From Chloracidobacterium sp. (lineage in GTDB: Bacteria; Acidobacteriota; Blastocatellia; Pyrinomonadales; Pyrinomonadaceae): DNA of 64,000 bases. This document shows positions 37,184-45,989 of the stretch, one piece after another. Each line of letters begins with the position of its first letter. Within the stretch, counting starts at the first letter, position 1. The DNA lies in contig JADJRV010000001.1 in the NCBI GenBank assembly GCA_016712045.1, forward strand, positions 248,001 to 312,000. The letters run 5' to 3'. A program made the translations under genes and the position numbers. Under the pieces are notes generated by a model. That model ran no database searches, had not been told where the DNA came from, and worked only from the letters and a program-made list of their open reading frames with translations.

Positions 37184-38166
37184 CAACTAGCGTGTTTCGC
37201 CATAACCTCGTCATACTCACCCGTTTCCGTCCATTCGAGGATCTCGGCGACGCGCCAGATGGGGAATGGGTGCGAGAGGCCGGAGTTCATGACGTCGGCC
37301 CAGAAACGGTCGAGGCGGCTCTCATCGTAATTCTTTTTGAAATCGCGTCCTTGTTCGAGGAAAAGTTCGTAATCTATTTTTGAGGCAAAAGTGCCGCCGG
37401 CGAGTTTCATCATCGTGCGGCCGATGACGTGCGGGTCCTGCATTACGAGCAGAGCGGCACGGTCGCACGAGAGTTCGGCACGGCGTGACCATGCGAGCAA
37501 GGCGCTGGCGATGCCCATTGAGATGATCAGTTTTATGATCTCGGAACCGGGTATGAGGCGGGCAGCGGAGACATTGATGAGAGCCTCGATGAGCCGTGCG
37601 GCGGTGAGATAGAGGACGTGTTCGGAATGGATGTGGCCAACCTCGTGGGCGATGACAGCGAGCGTTTCTTCGTCATTGAGCCGCTCGACAAGCGCCGAGT
37701 GGAGCACGATTATCGGTTTTTCGACTCCGCCGGTAAAAGCGTTGACGATCGGGTTTTGCTGGACATAGAGATCCGGCATCTCGACGCCAAGCGTGCCGCA
37801 GGCGACCTCTAATTTGGCGTAAAGGTCGGGGCATTGTTTTGGCGTCACCTTGACCGCCGACGCCATAAACGCAACGCGGATAGCGGATTCCCCAGTCCAC
37901 GCGAGCAGTTTCTTTAGGGCTGAATCGACGCCGGGGATCGCTTTGAGCGCGGCCATTGCCTTGGCGTCCGCCGGGTGGATGTAATCGTTTTTGTGCAGCC
38001 CGTCAAAAACCTTGCGCGGCTCGTCTGACAGCGGCAGCTTACAGCGTCCGCAATTGGCATCGGCATTTTTGTAGTCAGCCTTGACGGCGTTTTTCTGACC
38101 GCAAAAACGGCATTTGACTGAGTTTGGTTTTGACGGCTCGATCGATTCGCTCTTTTTTCTTGGCAT
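37183..38166 (-). CDS. M48 family zinc metallopeptidase with N-terminal zinc ribbon
   Basis: About 327 residues. The N-terminus has a Cys4 ribbon (VKCRFCGQ and CGRCKLPLS). The middle holds HEVGHIHSEHVLYL (HExxH zinc site) and AELSCDRAALLVM (third ligand Glu and Asp). The segment IIKLIISMGIASALLAW is a membrane-associated helix. This layout matches soluble or peripheral M48 (HtpX/Oma1-like) peptidases of protein quality control. The ATG at 38166 is chosen because the ribbon starts 17 residues later. The frame is complete. Confidence 0.9.
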   Translation of the reverse strand: MPRKKSESIEPSKPNSVKCRFCGQKNAVKADYKNADANCGRCKLPLSDEPRKVFDGLHKNDYIHPADAKAMAALKAIPGVDSALKKLLAWTGESAIRVAFMASAVKVTPKQCPDLYAKLEVACGTLGVEMPDLYVQQNPIVNAFTGGVEKPIIVLHSALVERLNDEETLAVIAHEVGHIHSEHVLYLTAARLIEALINVSAARLIPGSEIIKLIISMGIASALLAWSRRAELSCDRAALLVMQDPHVIGRTMMKLAGGTFASKIDYELFLEQGRDFKKNYDESRLDRFWADVMNSGLSHPFPIWRVAEILEWTETGEYDEVMAKHAS

Positions 38167-38212
38167 ATCGCTATTGTAAACGAAAAATCCGCTGTAAGTG
38201 TTCAGAAAAGAA

Positions 38213-38287
38213 TATCCACAGATAGACACAGATAAACACTGATAGGAGACTGTGTACTATCTGTGTCCATCTGTGTTCATCTGTGAA
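38213..38287. repeat. Inverted fuzzy repeat (CACAGAT type), second member
   Basis: ATCCACAGATAGACACAGAT continues into AAACACTGATAG and is mirrored by CTATCTGTGTCCATCTGTGT and TCATCTGTGAAC. It is the same family as 24396. It lies between the M48 gene and the stop of the rRNA methyltransferase gene. Confidence 0.88.
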
Positions 38288-39138
38288 CTAAATCGAAAGT
38301 CTGACGACCGTTTCGACGTGATGCGTCTGCGGAAAGAGGTCGATGGCGGTGATGGAGTCAATCTTGTAGCCGGCATCGACAAGCAGAGCGAGATCGCGGG
38401 CGAGGATCGACGGTTCGCAGGAGACGTATGAGATATGCTCCGGCCGCAGCTCGGCGAGACGCGGGATGACCGCTTTTGCCGTACCCGAACGCGGCGGATC
38501 GATCAGGCAAAAGTCGATCTTTTTTGTTTTGTTGTTTTCAAGGAAATATTCGACGCTTTTGTTGAGTAACTGATCCGCAGATAATCGAGCGTCGATTGCA
38601 TCCCCGGCGTCAGGATCGGGCAGGTCGCAATGTCGATAACATCGTGCGAATCGCGGGCAAAATAGCCGATCTTTTGCTTTTCGCGGTCAACGTGCCAGCG
38701 GGCACGCGAGCGGTATTCGAACTGCTGCGGGCTGGCGATGACCGGGATCTCGCCGTCGTATTCGATCTTGCCGATGCGGTGCAGACAATCGCGGATGATG
38801 CCGGATTTGGCCTCAAGTTGGGCTTCGTAGGACAGATGCTGAAAGTCGCAGCCGCCGCAGACGCCGTAATGCGGACACGGCGGAGCGATGCGTTTTGGGC
38901 CGGGTTCTTTTAGCTCGACAATGTCGGCAAAAGCCATGCGTTTCTTCTTGATCTCGCGGATGCGAACCTTCGCAACATCGCCGGGAGCAGCCAGCGGCAC
39001 GAGAACGGTAAGATTCTCGGCAAATGCCAGCCCCAGCCCGCGAGGTACGATCTTTTCGATCTTTGCCTCAATGGCATCGCCTTTTGTGTAATATTTGCTC
39101 AATTTTTGTGGTCCTCGACCGTTCTTAAAATCCGGCAC
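38288..39138 (-). pseudogene. 23S rRNA (uracil-5-)-methyltransferase RumA/RlmD family, large internal loss
   Basis: The N-terminal part (from 39138) has a TRAM domain and the Fe-S Cys cluster CPHYGVCGGCDFQHL, then CPILTPGMQSTLDYLR. The C-terminal part, in another frame, reads LNKSVEYFLENNKTKKIDF, CLIDPPRSGTAKAVIPRL, YVSCEPSILARDLALL and FPQTHHVETVVRL. These are the catalytic Cys and general-base blocks. Between them about 110-120 residues, including the SAM-binding motifs, are missing (junction about 38565-38580), with a frame change. As written the gene cannot make an active enzyme. It may be an assembly deletion, as at three other loci here. The coordinates span both remains. Confidence 0.85.
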
Positions 39139-39187
39139 GTGAACCTTGTCTTTGTATCACAAAACGCAGGCAAAACAAACCTGACGG

Positions 39188-39868
39188 CTATTTGAGACGG
39201 AAATTGCCTTGTTCGAGAACGCTACGTAGGGTTTGCAGATCAGCGTCTTTTGAATACGATATCGTGAACATCACCGCAAAGCCGTCACGTACAGTCGCGT
39301 ACATCCGTTTCTTACCCGCGCTAGTCGAGGTGTCGAGATAGCCAAACTGCATCGTCCCGAGCTTTTCAGCCTGGGTTTCGGAGTATTTGAAATCAGTCGG
39401 CAGTTTCATCGTTGCAAAGCCCGCACGGATCGCGTCGAAATAATCGACCGCGTCCTTTATCTGCGGGTTTAGGACGAGGTTCTCGACCGAGATCCGGACG
39501 ATCGCATTGTCGGTCTCGCCCGGCATCGACCGGTACGCGGTCAGTAGGATCTGGACATTTTTGATCGCCTGATCGACCTTGGCTTTTGATACGGGTGGCA
39601 GCGAATCAGGGGCTTTGAGTGCGAGGTCAAAGCCCCGCTTTTTCATATACGCTTCGAAATCATCGCCCGGGATGAGCCATGCATCCGGGAACGTGACCTC
39701 AAAATTGAAAGTCTTGTTTGTGTACGTACGGCCGGAAACGATTCCTTTATCAACCGACGGAGCGGCCTTAATTGGTGTCGATCGAGGCTTTGGCCTGGGT
39801 TTGGTTTGGGCCGATAAAATGGTAGAAAATAACAGCGTGACGAAAATGACAGCGACGAACTTTCTCAT
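39188..39868 (-). CDS. Secreted protein of unknown function (PsbP-like fold possible)
   Basis: 226 residues with a signal peptide ending LSAQ and a Pro/Lys-rich start of the mature protein. The body has KTFNFEVTFPDAWLIPGDDF and GFAVMFTISYSKDADLQTLRSVL, a pattern seen in PsbP-like or DUF1795-type proteins of unknown role. The start overlaps the stop of the next upstream gene (ATGA), so the two are probably co-translated. No active-site motifs are seen. Confidence 0.7.
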   Translation of the reverse strand: MRKFVAVIFVTLLFSTILSAQTKPRPKPRSTPIKAAPSVDKGIVSGRTYTNKTFNFEVTFPDAWLIPGDDFEAYMKKRGFDLALKAPDSLPPVSKAKVDQAIKNVQILLTAYRSMPGETDNAIVRISVENLVLNPQIKDAVDYFDAIRAGFATMKLPTDFKYSETQAEKLGTMQFGYLDTSTSAGKKRMYATVRDGFAVMFTISYSKDADLQTLRSVLEQGNFRLK

Positions 39869-40539
39869 AAATAAAACAGGCCGAGCCGAGGGATATTTGC
39901 CTCTTCACGCAAGCGTTTGAGCAGCATCAGCTCGAAAGTATTTTTGTAAGCGGCGGGCTCCATCTCGGCTTTGTAGCCGCGTAGCTGGGCCGCAACTTCT
40001 TTCTCGACAATTTTTAGATGCACAGATTCCCAATTTGTAAGCATCGCCCGATCGAGTAATTTTTCGATATCTCCAAGCGTCGAATCGACCGTCTCGGCAT
40101 CGCCGGTAAGATTTGTAGTTAGTTCCTCGAGCCTCGCGACGGCACGTGCGATGTCCTCAGTAAGGCCGGCGGTGGTGTTTGCTTTCAGCGATTCAATGGC
40201 AGATGCGATGTGTGCAGATATCGCCTCGGGCGAATATGCAATCTCAGCCTCAGTGTCGGTACCCGTTGATTTTCCTGCCTGCGAACGCAGCCATTCGGCG
40301 TACTGGACCTCGACCTCTTCGCGGCAGTAGAAAAGGCTTTTGATCGTGCGGGTTCCAATAGGTTGCTTATCAAAAACGTCAAACACCGATTCGATCGAAC
40401 GAAGGACAATATGCAGCGGGATGCCGCGTTCCTGCCACATCTCGATGAAAGCCCAATCCAAAGGGCTCAGGAACAGATTCTTGGCCCGCCGGCGGATAAA
40501 TGTGTCTTCGATCTCGGTGAAATAGTTAAAGTAATTCAT
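39865..40539 (-). CDS. Hypothetical helical protein
   Basis: I do not recognise this 224-residue protein. It is predicted to be mostly helical, with YFTEIEDTFIRRRAKNLFLS and LDWAFIEMWQERGIPLHIVL at the N-terminus and a long charged helical C-terminal half (ESLKANTTAGLTEDIARAVA). There is no signal peptide and no TM segment. It is coupled by 4-bp overlap to the secreted protein downstream. Confidence 0.65.
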   Translation of the reverse strand: MNYFNYFTEIEDTFIRRRAKNLFLSPLDWAFIEMWQERGIPLHIVLRSIESVFDVFDKQPIGTRTIKSLFYCREEVEVQYAEWLRSQAGKSTGTDTEAEIAYSPEAISAHIASAIESLKANTTAGLTEDIARAVARLEELTTNLTGDAETVDSTLGDIEKLLDRAMLTNWESVHLKIVEKEVAAQLRGYKAEMEPAAYKNTFELMLLKRLREEANIPRLGLFYL

Positions 40540-40604
40540 GGCAGTGCCGACGGCGGCGGCGTTTGGGTGAAGTGATTCACCTGTTATGCTAATCTAAACG
40601 AAAT

Positions 40605-42200
40605 ATGGCGAAAACGCGACGCGAGAGCTTTCAAACCTCATCGGGCATCGAATTGCCTAATGATTTTAACCCGGAAAATGTGACGCCGGTCGATTACGCG
40701 CGGGATCTGGCGGCGCCGGGCGATTTTCCATACACTCGCGGCGTACGGCCGAGCATGTATCGCGGCCAGTTTTGGACGATGCGGCAATACGCCGGGTTTG
40801 CCACCGCCGAAGAATCGAATGCACGGTATAAATATCTGCTCTCACAAGGCACTACCGGTTTGAGCGTGGCGTTTGATCTGCCGACGCAGATCGGGCTTGA
40901 TTCGGATGATGGTTTAGCCGCCGGTGAGGTCGGCAAGGTCGGTGTTGCCATCGATAGTCTCGACGATATGCTGACGCTGTTTGACGGCATACCGCTTGAT
41001 AAAGTTTCGACGTCGATGACGATAAACTCAACCGCATCAACGCTTTTGTGCCTTTATCTGGCGGTTGCACGCAAACAGGGCGTTGGGTTTGAAAAGGTCT
41101 CGGGGACGATCCAAAACGACATTCTCAAAGAATATATCGCACGTGGGACATACATCTATCCGCCAAAACCGAGTCTGCGGCTGATCACCGATACCTTCGC
41201 ATATTGTGCCGCCGAGGTGCCAAATTGGAACACGATCTCGATCTCCGGCTATCACATTCGTGAAGCAGGTTCGACCGCCGCGCAGGAGATCGCTTTTACG
41301 CTCGCCGACGGCATTTGCTATGTCGATGCGGCGATCAGCGTCGGGCTCAAGGTCGATGATTTTGCTCCGCGGCTGTCGTTTTTCTTTAATTCGCACAACA
41401 ACCTGCTCGAAGAGATCGCCAAATTTCGAGCCGCTCGGCGTTTATGGGCTCGGATCATGCGTGACCGCTTTGGCGCCGTAAATCCAAAATCACTGATGCT
41501 GCGTTTTCATACGCAAACGGCGGGTTCGACGCTGACGGCGCAACAGCCTGAGGTTAATGTTGTCCGCACGACCATACAGGCTCTTGCGGCTGTGCTTGGC
41601 GGGACGCAGAGTTTGCATACAAATTCGCTGGACGAAGCACTAGGATTGCCGACCGAAAATGCGGCGCGCATCGCGCTCCGAACGCAGCAGGTGATCGCTT
41701 ATGAATCGGGTGTTGCCGATACGGTTGATCCGTTTGCCGGGAGTTACGCTATCGAGGAATTGACGACACAGCTCGAAAAAGCAGCTGTCGATTACATCGA
41801 AAAGATCGATGCAATGGGCGGGATGCTGCGGGCCATCGAACTCGGATACGTCCAAAATGAGATACAAGAGGCGGCGTACGATTATCAGCTGGCGGTCGAA
41901 AAAGATGATGCGATCGTCGTTGGCGTCAATAAATTTCAGTCCGACGAGGGCTCTATCCCCGTCATGCGCATCGATGAAAAGATCGAACGCGATCAGGTCG
42001 CAAGTCTGCAGGCTATCCGCGCAAGACGAAACGCCGCCGACGCCGAGGCTGCATTAAAAGCCATCGAAGATGCCGCTAACGGCACCGAAAATCTGCTCCC
42101 CCGCATACTCACCGCAGTCGAGGCCGAGGTCACCGTCGGCGAGATCAGCAACCGGCTCCGCTCCGTATGGGGCGAATATCGTGAGTCGGTCACCGTCTAG
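40605..42200 (+). CDS. Methylmalonyl-CoA mutase large subunit (no B12 domain)
   Basis: 531 residues. YTRGVRPSMYRGQFWTMRQY, SVAFDLPTQIGLDSDD, ISISGYHIREAGSTAAQEI and LRFHTQTAGSTLTAQQPEVN are hallmark segments of the substrate-binding TIM barrel. The protein ends after the barrel and lacks the C-terminal B12-binding domain, so it must pair with a separate small B12-binding subunit, as in archaeal and many bacterial two-part enzymes. It interconverts methylmalonyl-CoA and succinyl-CoA. MeaB and the epimerase at 27997 belong to the same pathway. The small subunit is not in this window. Confidence 0.93.
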   Translation: MAKTRRESFQTSSGIELPNDFNPENVTPVDYARDLAAPGDFPYTRGVRPSMYRGQFWTMRQYAGFATAEESNARYKYLLSQGTTGLSVAFDLPTQIGLDSDDGLAAGEVGKVGVAIDSLDDMLTLFDGIPLDKVSTSMTINSTASTLLCLYLAVARKQGVGFEKVSGTIQNDILKEYIARGTYIYPPKPSLRLITDTFAYCAAEVPNWNTISISGYHIREAGSTAAQEIAFTLADGICYVDAAISVGLKVDDFAPRLSFFFNSHNNLLEEIAKFRAARRLWARIMRDRFGAVNPKSLMLRFHTQTAGSTLTAQQPEVNVVRTTIQALAAVLGGTQSLHTNSLDEALGLPTENAARIALRTQQVIAYESGVADTVDPFAGSYAIEELTTQLEKAAVDYIEKIDAMGGMLRAIELGYVQNEIQEAAYDYQLAVEKDDAIVVGVNKFQSDEGSIPVMRIDEKIERDQVASLQAIRARRNAADAEAALKAIEDAANGTENLLPRILTAVEAEVTVGEISNRLRSVWGEYRESVTV

Positions 42201-42203
42201 TTC

Positions 42204-42300
42204 GGAGTCCCAGCTTTAGCAGGCCTCCTGCCAACGGTTGACAACTAAAGTTGGTACTCCAAGCTAATTATTATAGTGACAAACACAGTTTAACTGTGTT
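42204..42300. repeat. Two hairpins after the mutase gene
   Basis: GGAGTCCCAGCTTTAG (42204-42219) pairs with CTAAAGTTGGTACTCC (42245-42260), with 14 of 16 positions plus G-U. A second, perfect palindrome is AACACAGTTTAACTGTGTT at 42282-42300. The second is followed by AT-rich sequence and may terminate transcription weakly. Confidence 0.65.
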
Positions 42301-42381
42301 ATTATTCTACTTGAGCCGCTCCGGCTCTCATCTATCCACAATATATATGCCGGGCCCGACGGCTTTAGACCCCATCGAAAT

Positions 42382-44397
42382 ATGGATATTCTCAACGATT
42401 ACCTCAAAACTCTGCTCTCGTCGTGCAGCGACGAACTGCGTCTTGAACCCAACAAAAATCCTTATTTGGTCGCCGAAAATCGCACTAGCGACGTGTCAAA
42501 GGTGCCGCTTTTGGGTACGCAGATCAGCACAATGGTCTTTCCGCTGATACCGCCCGCGACAAAATCAGAGCTGCCGCATAGGTCTGAGATCGAGTTTGTA
42601 CATCCGCATCAGCTCGGTAATTTTAATTTTACGGTGCAAAAATCATCGGCCGGATTTAACGTGACGATACGTCCGCTGATCGGCGATTCGGACGGCTCAA
42701 TATCGGTTCCTAGGCCTCTGCCGGACGTCGCACCTGCGTATTCGACGCCGATCGTCGAACATACATTTTCAGAACCAGAACCTGCTGCTACGCCGGAAAT
42801 GAAAGCCATGCCCGAACCCGCCGCCGAGCCGGAAGTGCAAACCTCATACGAGTTTGAAAGCTCATCTTCCGCATACGATCTGACGGCCAGCGAATCTGCC
42901 GAGGTCGCAAGCCTTGCGGATATGCTGATGGAACCGCCCGAGTCGGCTCCGGAATATGTGTCGATGGATGAGGAAAAGGTCGAGGTTGTTTCGGTCAATG
43001 ACCCTGAATATCAAACCGTATTTTCAGAGACAGCGCCTGAGATACCGCTTCGCCGCAGAGATGATTTTATCCCCGCCGAATACGCCCCGCCGGCCGAGAT
43101 ACAGTTTGAACAGCCTGTCTATGACATGCCCGACCTCGAAATGCCCGCCGACAATCCGCCCGTCAACAACACGCCTATGATGGAATCAACCCCCGTTTTC
43201 ACACCGCCTCCCGCGATGCCTGTAACAGCTCCGCCGCCAGTCGCAGCAGCTCCGCCACCAGCCCCTGCTGAGCCTGTCGAAGCAGCCTTTGTTGCCGCTC
43301 CGGCAAACGCGAGTGAGGCCGCTAAGATGGATGCACTGTTTATGAAAATGGCCGAGATCGGTGCATCTGACCTGCACTTGTCTGTCAGCGTACCACCGAT
43401 GGTTCGCAAAGACGGCAGGATGAAACCATTGCAAGAGGGCGATGCCGTGCTGACGCCTGAGGCAATGCGCGAGCTGCTGACATCGATCATGCCGGCTCGT
43501 AATCAAGAGGAGTTTGCCGCTCGTAGCGATACCGATTTTGCATACGAGATACCGGGCATGGCGCGTTTTCGCTGCAATATTTTTGAAGACAGAAAAGGAA
43601 TGGGTGCGGTATTTCGCATCATCCCGTCAAAGATCCTGACCGCCGAGCAGCTCAACCTGTCAAAAGCGATCATGGACCTCTGCACGCTGTCCAAAGGGCT
43701 GGTCGTTGTGACCGGGCCGACCGGATCTGGTAAATCGACGACGCTGTGTGCGATGGTTGATTCGATCAACAAACAGCGTGAGGACCACATCATCACCATC
43801 GAGGATCCGATCGAGTTCGTCCACGACAATCAGAAATGCCTTGTTAATCAGCGTGAGGTGCACAACCACACAGATTCATTCAAAGACGCTCTGCGTGCGG
43901 CCCTTCGCGAAGACCCAGACATCGTCCTCGTCGGTGAAATGCGTGACCTCGAGACGATCTCGATCGCTATCGAGACGGCTGAGACGGGCCACCTCGTTTT
44001 CGGCACGCTACACACGACTACCGCTGCTTCGACGGTGGATCGCATTATCGACCAGTTCCCTGCCGACCGTCAGCAGCAGATCCGCGTGATGTTGTCGGAA
44101 TCGCTCAAGGGCGTTATTGCTCAGACGCTGCTCCCGAAAAAAGGCGGAGGACGCGTTGCCGCTCTCGAAGTATTGATCGTCACACCGGCGATCTCAAACC
44201 TCATTCGCGAAGGCAAAACGTTCCAAATTCCGTCGGCAATGCAGACAGGTAAAAATCATGGAATGGTGCTGCTCAACGACGCTCTCTACGAACATGTCCA
44301 GAGCGGAGCCGTCGAACCAATGGACGCTTACGTCAAAGCCGTTGATAAACCCGGATTTGAGACTCAGTTGACCCGAGGCGGATTTAAGCTTTCCTAA
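42382..44397 (+). CDS. pilT: PilT-type type IV pilus retraction ATPase with duplicated N-domain
   Basis: 671 residues, almost twice the usual length of about 360. The C-terminal 350 are a full PilT: IGASDLHLSVSVPPMVRKDG, Walker A GPTGSGKST, the Asp box IEDPIEFVH, Walker B DPDIVLVGEMRD and the His box TGHLVFGTLHT. In front lies a long Pro/Glu/Ala-rich linker (about residues 115-310). The first 110 residues (LNDYLKTLLSSCSDELRLEP...) look like a degenerate second copy of the PilT N-terminal domain. The enzyme powers pilus retraction for twitching and DNA uptake and fits with ComEC/ComEA in this window. A strong terminator follows. Confidence 0.93.
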   Translation: MDILNDYLKTLLSSCSDELRLEPNKNPYLVAENRTSDVSKVPLLGTQISTMVFPLIPPATKSELPHRSEIEFVHPHQLGNFNFTVQKSSAGFNVTIRPLIGDSDGSISVPRPLPDVAPAYSTPIVEHTFSEPEPAATPEMKAMPEPAAEPEVQTSYEFESSSSAYDLTASESAEVASLADMLMEPPESAPEYVSMDEEKVEVVSVNDPEYQTVFSETAPEIPLRRRDDFIPAEYAPPAEIQFEQPVYDMPDLEMPADNPPVNNTPMMESTPVFTPPPAMPVTAPPPVAAAPPPAPAEPVEAAFVAAPANASEAAKMDALFMKMAEIGASDLHLSVSVPPMVRKDGRMKPLQEGDAVLTPEAMRELLTSIMPARNQEEFAARSDTDFAYEIPGMARFRCNIFEDRKGMGAVFRIIPSKILTAEQLNLSKAIMDLCTLSKGLVVVTGPTGSGKSTTLCAMVDSINKQREDHIITIEDPIEFVHDNQKCLVNQREVHNHTDSFKDALRAALREDPDIVLVGEMRDLETISIAIETAETGHLVFGTLHTTTAASTVDRIIDQFPADRQQQIRVMLSESLKGVIAQTLLPKKGGGRVAALEVLIVTPAISNLIREGKTFQIPSAMQTGKNHGMVLLNDALYEHVQSGAVEPMDAYVKAVDKPGFETQLTRGGFKLS

Positions 44398-44423
44398 CAC
44401 TTTACTTTCACACAGTAACTTAT

Positions 44424-44454
44424 GCGGCGGAGTCCACACTCCGCCGCTTTTTTT
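44424..44454 (+). terminator. Strong Rho-independent terminator after pilT
   Basis: GCGGCGGAGT (44424-44433) pairs perfectly with ACTCCGCCGC (44438-44447), followed by seven T. Confidence 0.95.
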
Positions 44455-44568
44455 GCCTCCACTTAGTATGGCAACACACAGACACGCCCTCGCAGGTATG
44501 TTTATCTAATAGATATATCCCTATTTGCGGCGCCCGAAAGGCCAGGCGATTTCGAGGAGAAAAATATT

Positions 44569-44718
44569 ATGCTTTGGACGATTATCTTAATACTGTTGGT
44601 GCTATGGGCACTTGGATTTAGCTTTGCCGGTGCGGCAACCGGTAACCTTATTCATGTTTTATTGGTCGTGGCGGTTATCGTTCTTATCCTCCAGTTGGTT
44701 CGCGGACGCAGGGTTTAA
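44569..44718 (+). CDS. lmo0937-type small membrane protein
   Basis: This 49-residue protein is almost all membrane: MLWTIILILLVLWALGF, then GNLIHVLLVVAVIVLILQLV and an Arg-rich end. The pattern matches the lmo0937 family of two-TM stress-associated peptides. CGAGGAGA precedes the ATG at suitable spacing. Such genes are often induced under stationary or osmotic stress in other bacteria. It opens a cluster of small stress-type genes. Confidence 0.82.
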   Translation: MLWTIILILLVLWALGFSFAGAATGNLIHVLLVVAVIVLILQLVRGRRV

Positions 44719-44732
44719 GTAGATAAACATGT

Positions 44733-44779
44733 CGCCAGTAAAGCTTATCGGTGAAAACCGATGAGTTTTCTGGCGTTTT
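44733..44779 (+). terminator. Hairpin followed by T-run
   Basis: CGCCAGTAAAGCTTATCGG (44733-44751) is mirrored by CCGATGAGTTTTCTGGCG (44758-44775), followed by TTTTG. It probably ends the lmo0937-type transcript. Confidence 0.75.
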
Positions 44780-44792
44780 GTCTCCAAAACGT

Positions 44793-45119
44793 ATGCATGA
44801 TTTTTTTCGTAGATTTGCCGCCTTTGTTTCGCGCGTAGTCGGATCCGGATGGACCTTGATCTTTGTGGTCCTTGTGATCGTCGGGACCGGTTTTTATTCT
44901 GGATTTGGCGAGTCGTGGAAAGACGCGACTGATTTTGGTGCCAAACTGACGGTTCTGTTCCTCGTGTTTCTCCTGCAGAAATCTCAAAACCACAGCGATA
45001 AAGCAACTCACCTAAAACTAGACGAACTGATAAAGGCGAGTGAAGGGGCACGAAATGAGATCGCCGCTGCCGAGCATCAGGCGGAAAGAAAAATGGACGG
45101 ACTGAAGCAGGATTCCTGA
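44793..45119 (+). CDS. Low-affinity iron permease family membrane protein
   Basis: About 108 residues. MHDFFRRFAAFVSRVVGSGW, a TM segment, then GAKLTVLFLVFLLQKSQNHS and KATHLKLDELIKASEGARNE are the hallmarks of the PF04120 (low-affinity iron permease) family. Bacterial members are short and of unproven transport function. A GTG at 44751 would add 14 residues from the hairpin and is less likely. It stands between the lmo0937-type gene and the hemerythrin gene on the opposite strand. Confidence 0.83.
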   Translation: MHDFFRRFAAFVSRVVGSGWTLIFVVLVIVGTGFYSGFGESWKDATDFGAKLTVLFLVFLLQKSQNHSDKATHLKLDELIKASEGARNEIAAAEHQAERKMDGLKQDS

Positions 45120-45175
45120 TCCGGTCCGTCCTGCTCCGCTTATTAAGCGAAGCTTTTAGTGCTATTTCTTAAGTC

Positions 45176-45640
45176 TTATCGACCGGTGGCGACCGCTGTT
45201 GCAGATTCCCGGAAATTTTCTTTTTCTTCTTCCATTTCGGCCCCGAGCTCATCCAAAACATCGGATTCGAATTGATCCGTGACGAGTGGAAACATTTCGT
45301 TTTCTTCTTCCTTAACATGATGCTCGACATCTTCGATCAGGACTTTGAGTTTTGGCTCAAATTTTTCGCTGTCATCCACGAGAGCCGCGATTTCTTTCAA
45401 AAACATTTTGACCTGACGATGTTCTTCGATGCCTTCGAGCACGATGTCGATGAGTTCTTTATTACCTTCGGCTTTGAGCTTTGGATAAAAGATCACTTCT
45501 TCGATATGTGCGTGGACATCGAGCTCGGCCTTGATCTTTGCGAAGATCGCGGGGTGCTCGCTTTCCGTTGTTGCCTCGACCTTTTTGAAAAGTTCAGCGA
45601 CTACCTTGTGGTCGGCTTTTAATAATTCAATTGCGTTCAT
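45176..45640 (-). CDS. Hemerythrin domain protein
   Basis: 154 residues with the di-iron ligand pattern of a hemerythrin-like four-helix bundle: LLKADHKVVAELF, HAHIEEVIFYPKL, GIEEHRQVKMFL and VEHHVKEEENEMFPLV. Such proteins bind O2 or sense redox state and oxidative stress. The C-terminus is Glu-rich. The neighbours are a small TM protein upstream on the same strand and stress-type genes around it. Confidence 0.92.
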   Translation of the reverse strand: MNAIELLKADHKVVAELFKKVEATTESEHPAIFAKIKAELDVHAHIEEVIFYPKLKAEGNKELIDIVLEGIEEHRQVKMFLKEIAALVDDSEKFEPKLKVLIEDVEHHVKEEENEMFPLVTDQFESDVLDELGAEMEEEKENFRESATAVATGR

Positions 45641-45664
45641 ATAAAAAATTCCCCTTATTCGTAT

Positions 45665-45874
45665 CTATTTAGTATTTGAGTTTTCTGCCTGCGCGGGCGT
45701 TTCGACCTTGCCGTCCTGAGCCGCTTTCCAAAAGAAAGTAGCAAAAAGGGCTAGCATCAAAACGAGAGCGATGGCTGCAGTTGCAATACCCCAGTGAACA
45801 AATCGAAATGCCTTTGCCGTGTCTTCTCGTACAACAACATCCTTACCATCTACCTGAATAACATCTTTTGCCAT
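45665..45874 (-). CDS. Small single-TM protein (69 aa)
   Basis: A charged N-terminus (MAKDVIQVDGKDVVVREDTA) is followed by one TM segment (WGIATAAIALVLMLALFATFFW) and a short polar tail. The family is not recognised. It lies just upstream of the hemerythrin gene, 24 bp apart, and is divergent from the Crp/Fnr gene, so the three may share regulation. Confidence 0.65.
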   Translation of the reverse strand: MAKDVIQVDGKDVVVREDTAKAFRFVHWGIATAAIALVLMLALFATFFWKAAQDGKVETPAQAENSNTK

Positions 45875-45989
45875 ATATCCTTCCTTCTAAACGTTAATAA
45901 GAGCATCTTAGGAAATTGCCGCCTAAAATGTATGTGCGATAGCATACCGATGGAAGGCTATATGCTGTTAAAATTATCAAGAAGTTAAA

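Noticed and set aside
43119..43490. Antisense ORF over pilT
   Set aside because: It mirrors the Pro/Ala-rich codons of the PilT linker, has no RBS, and resembles nothing known.
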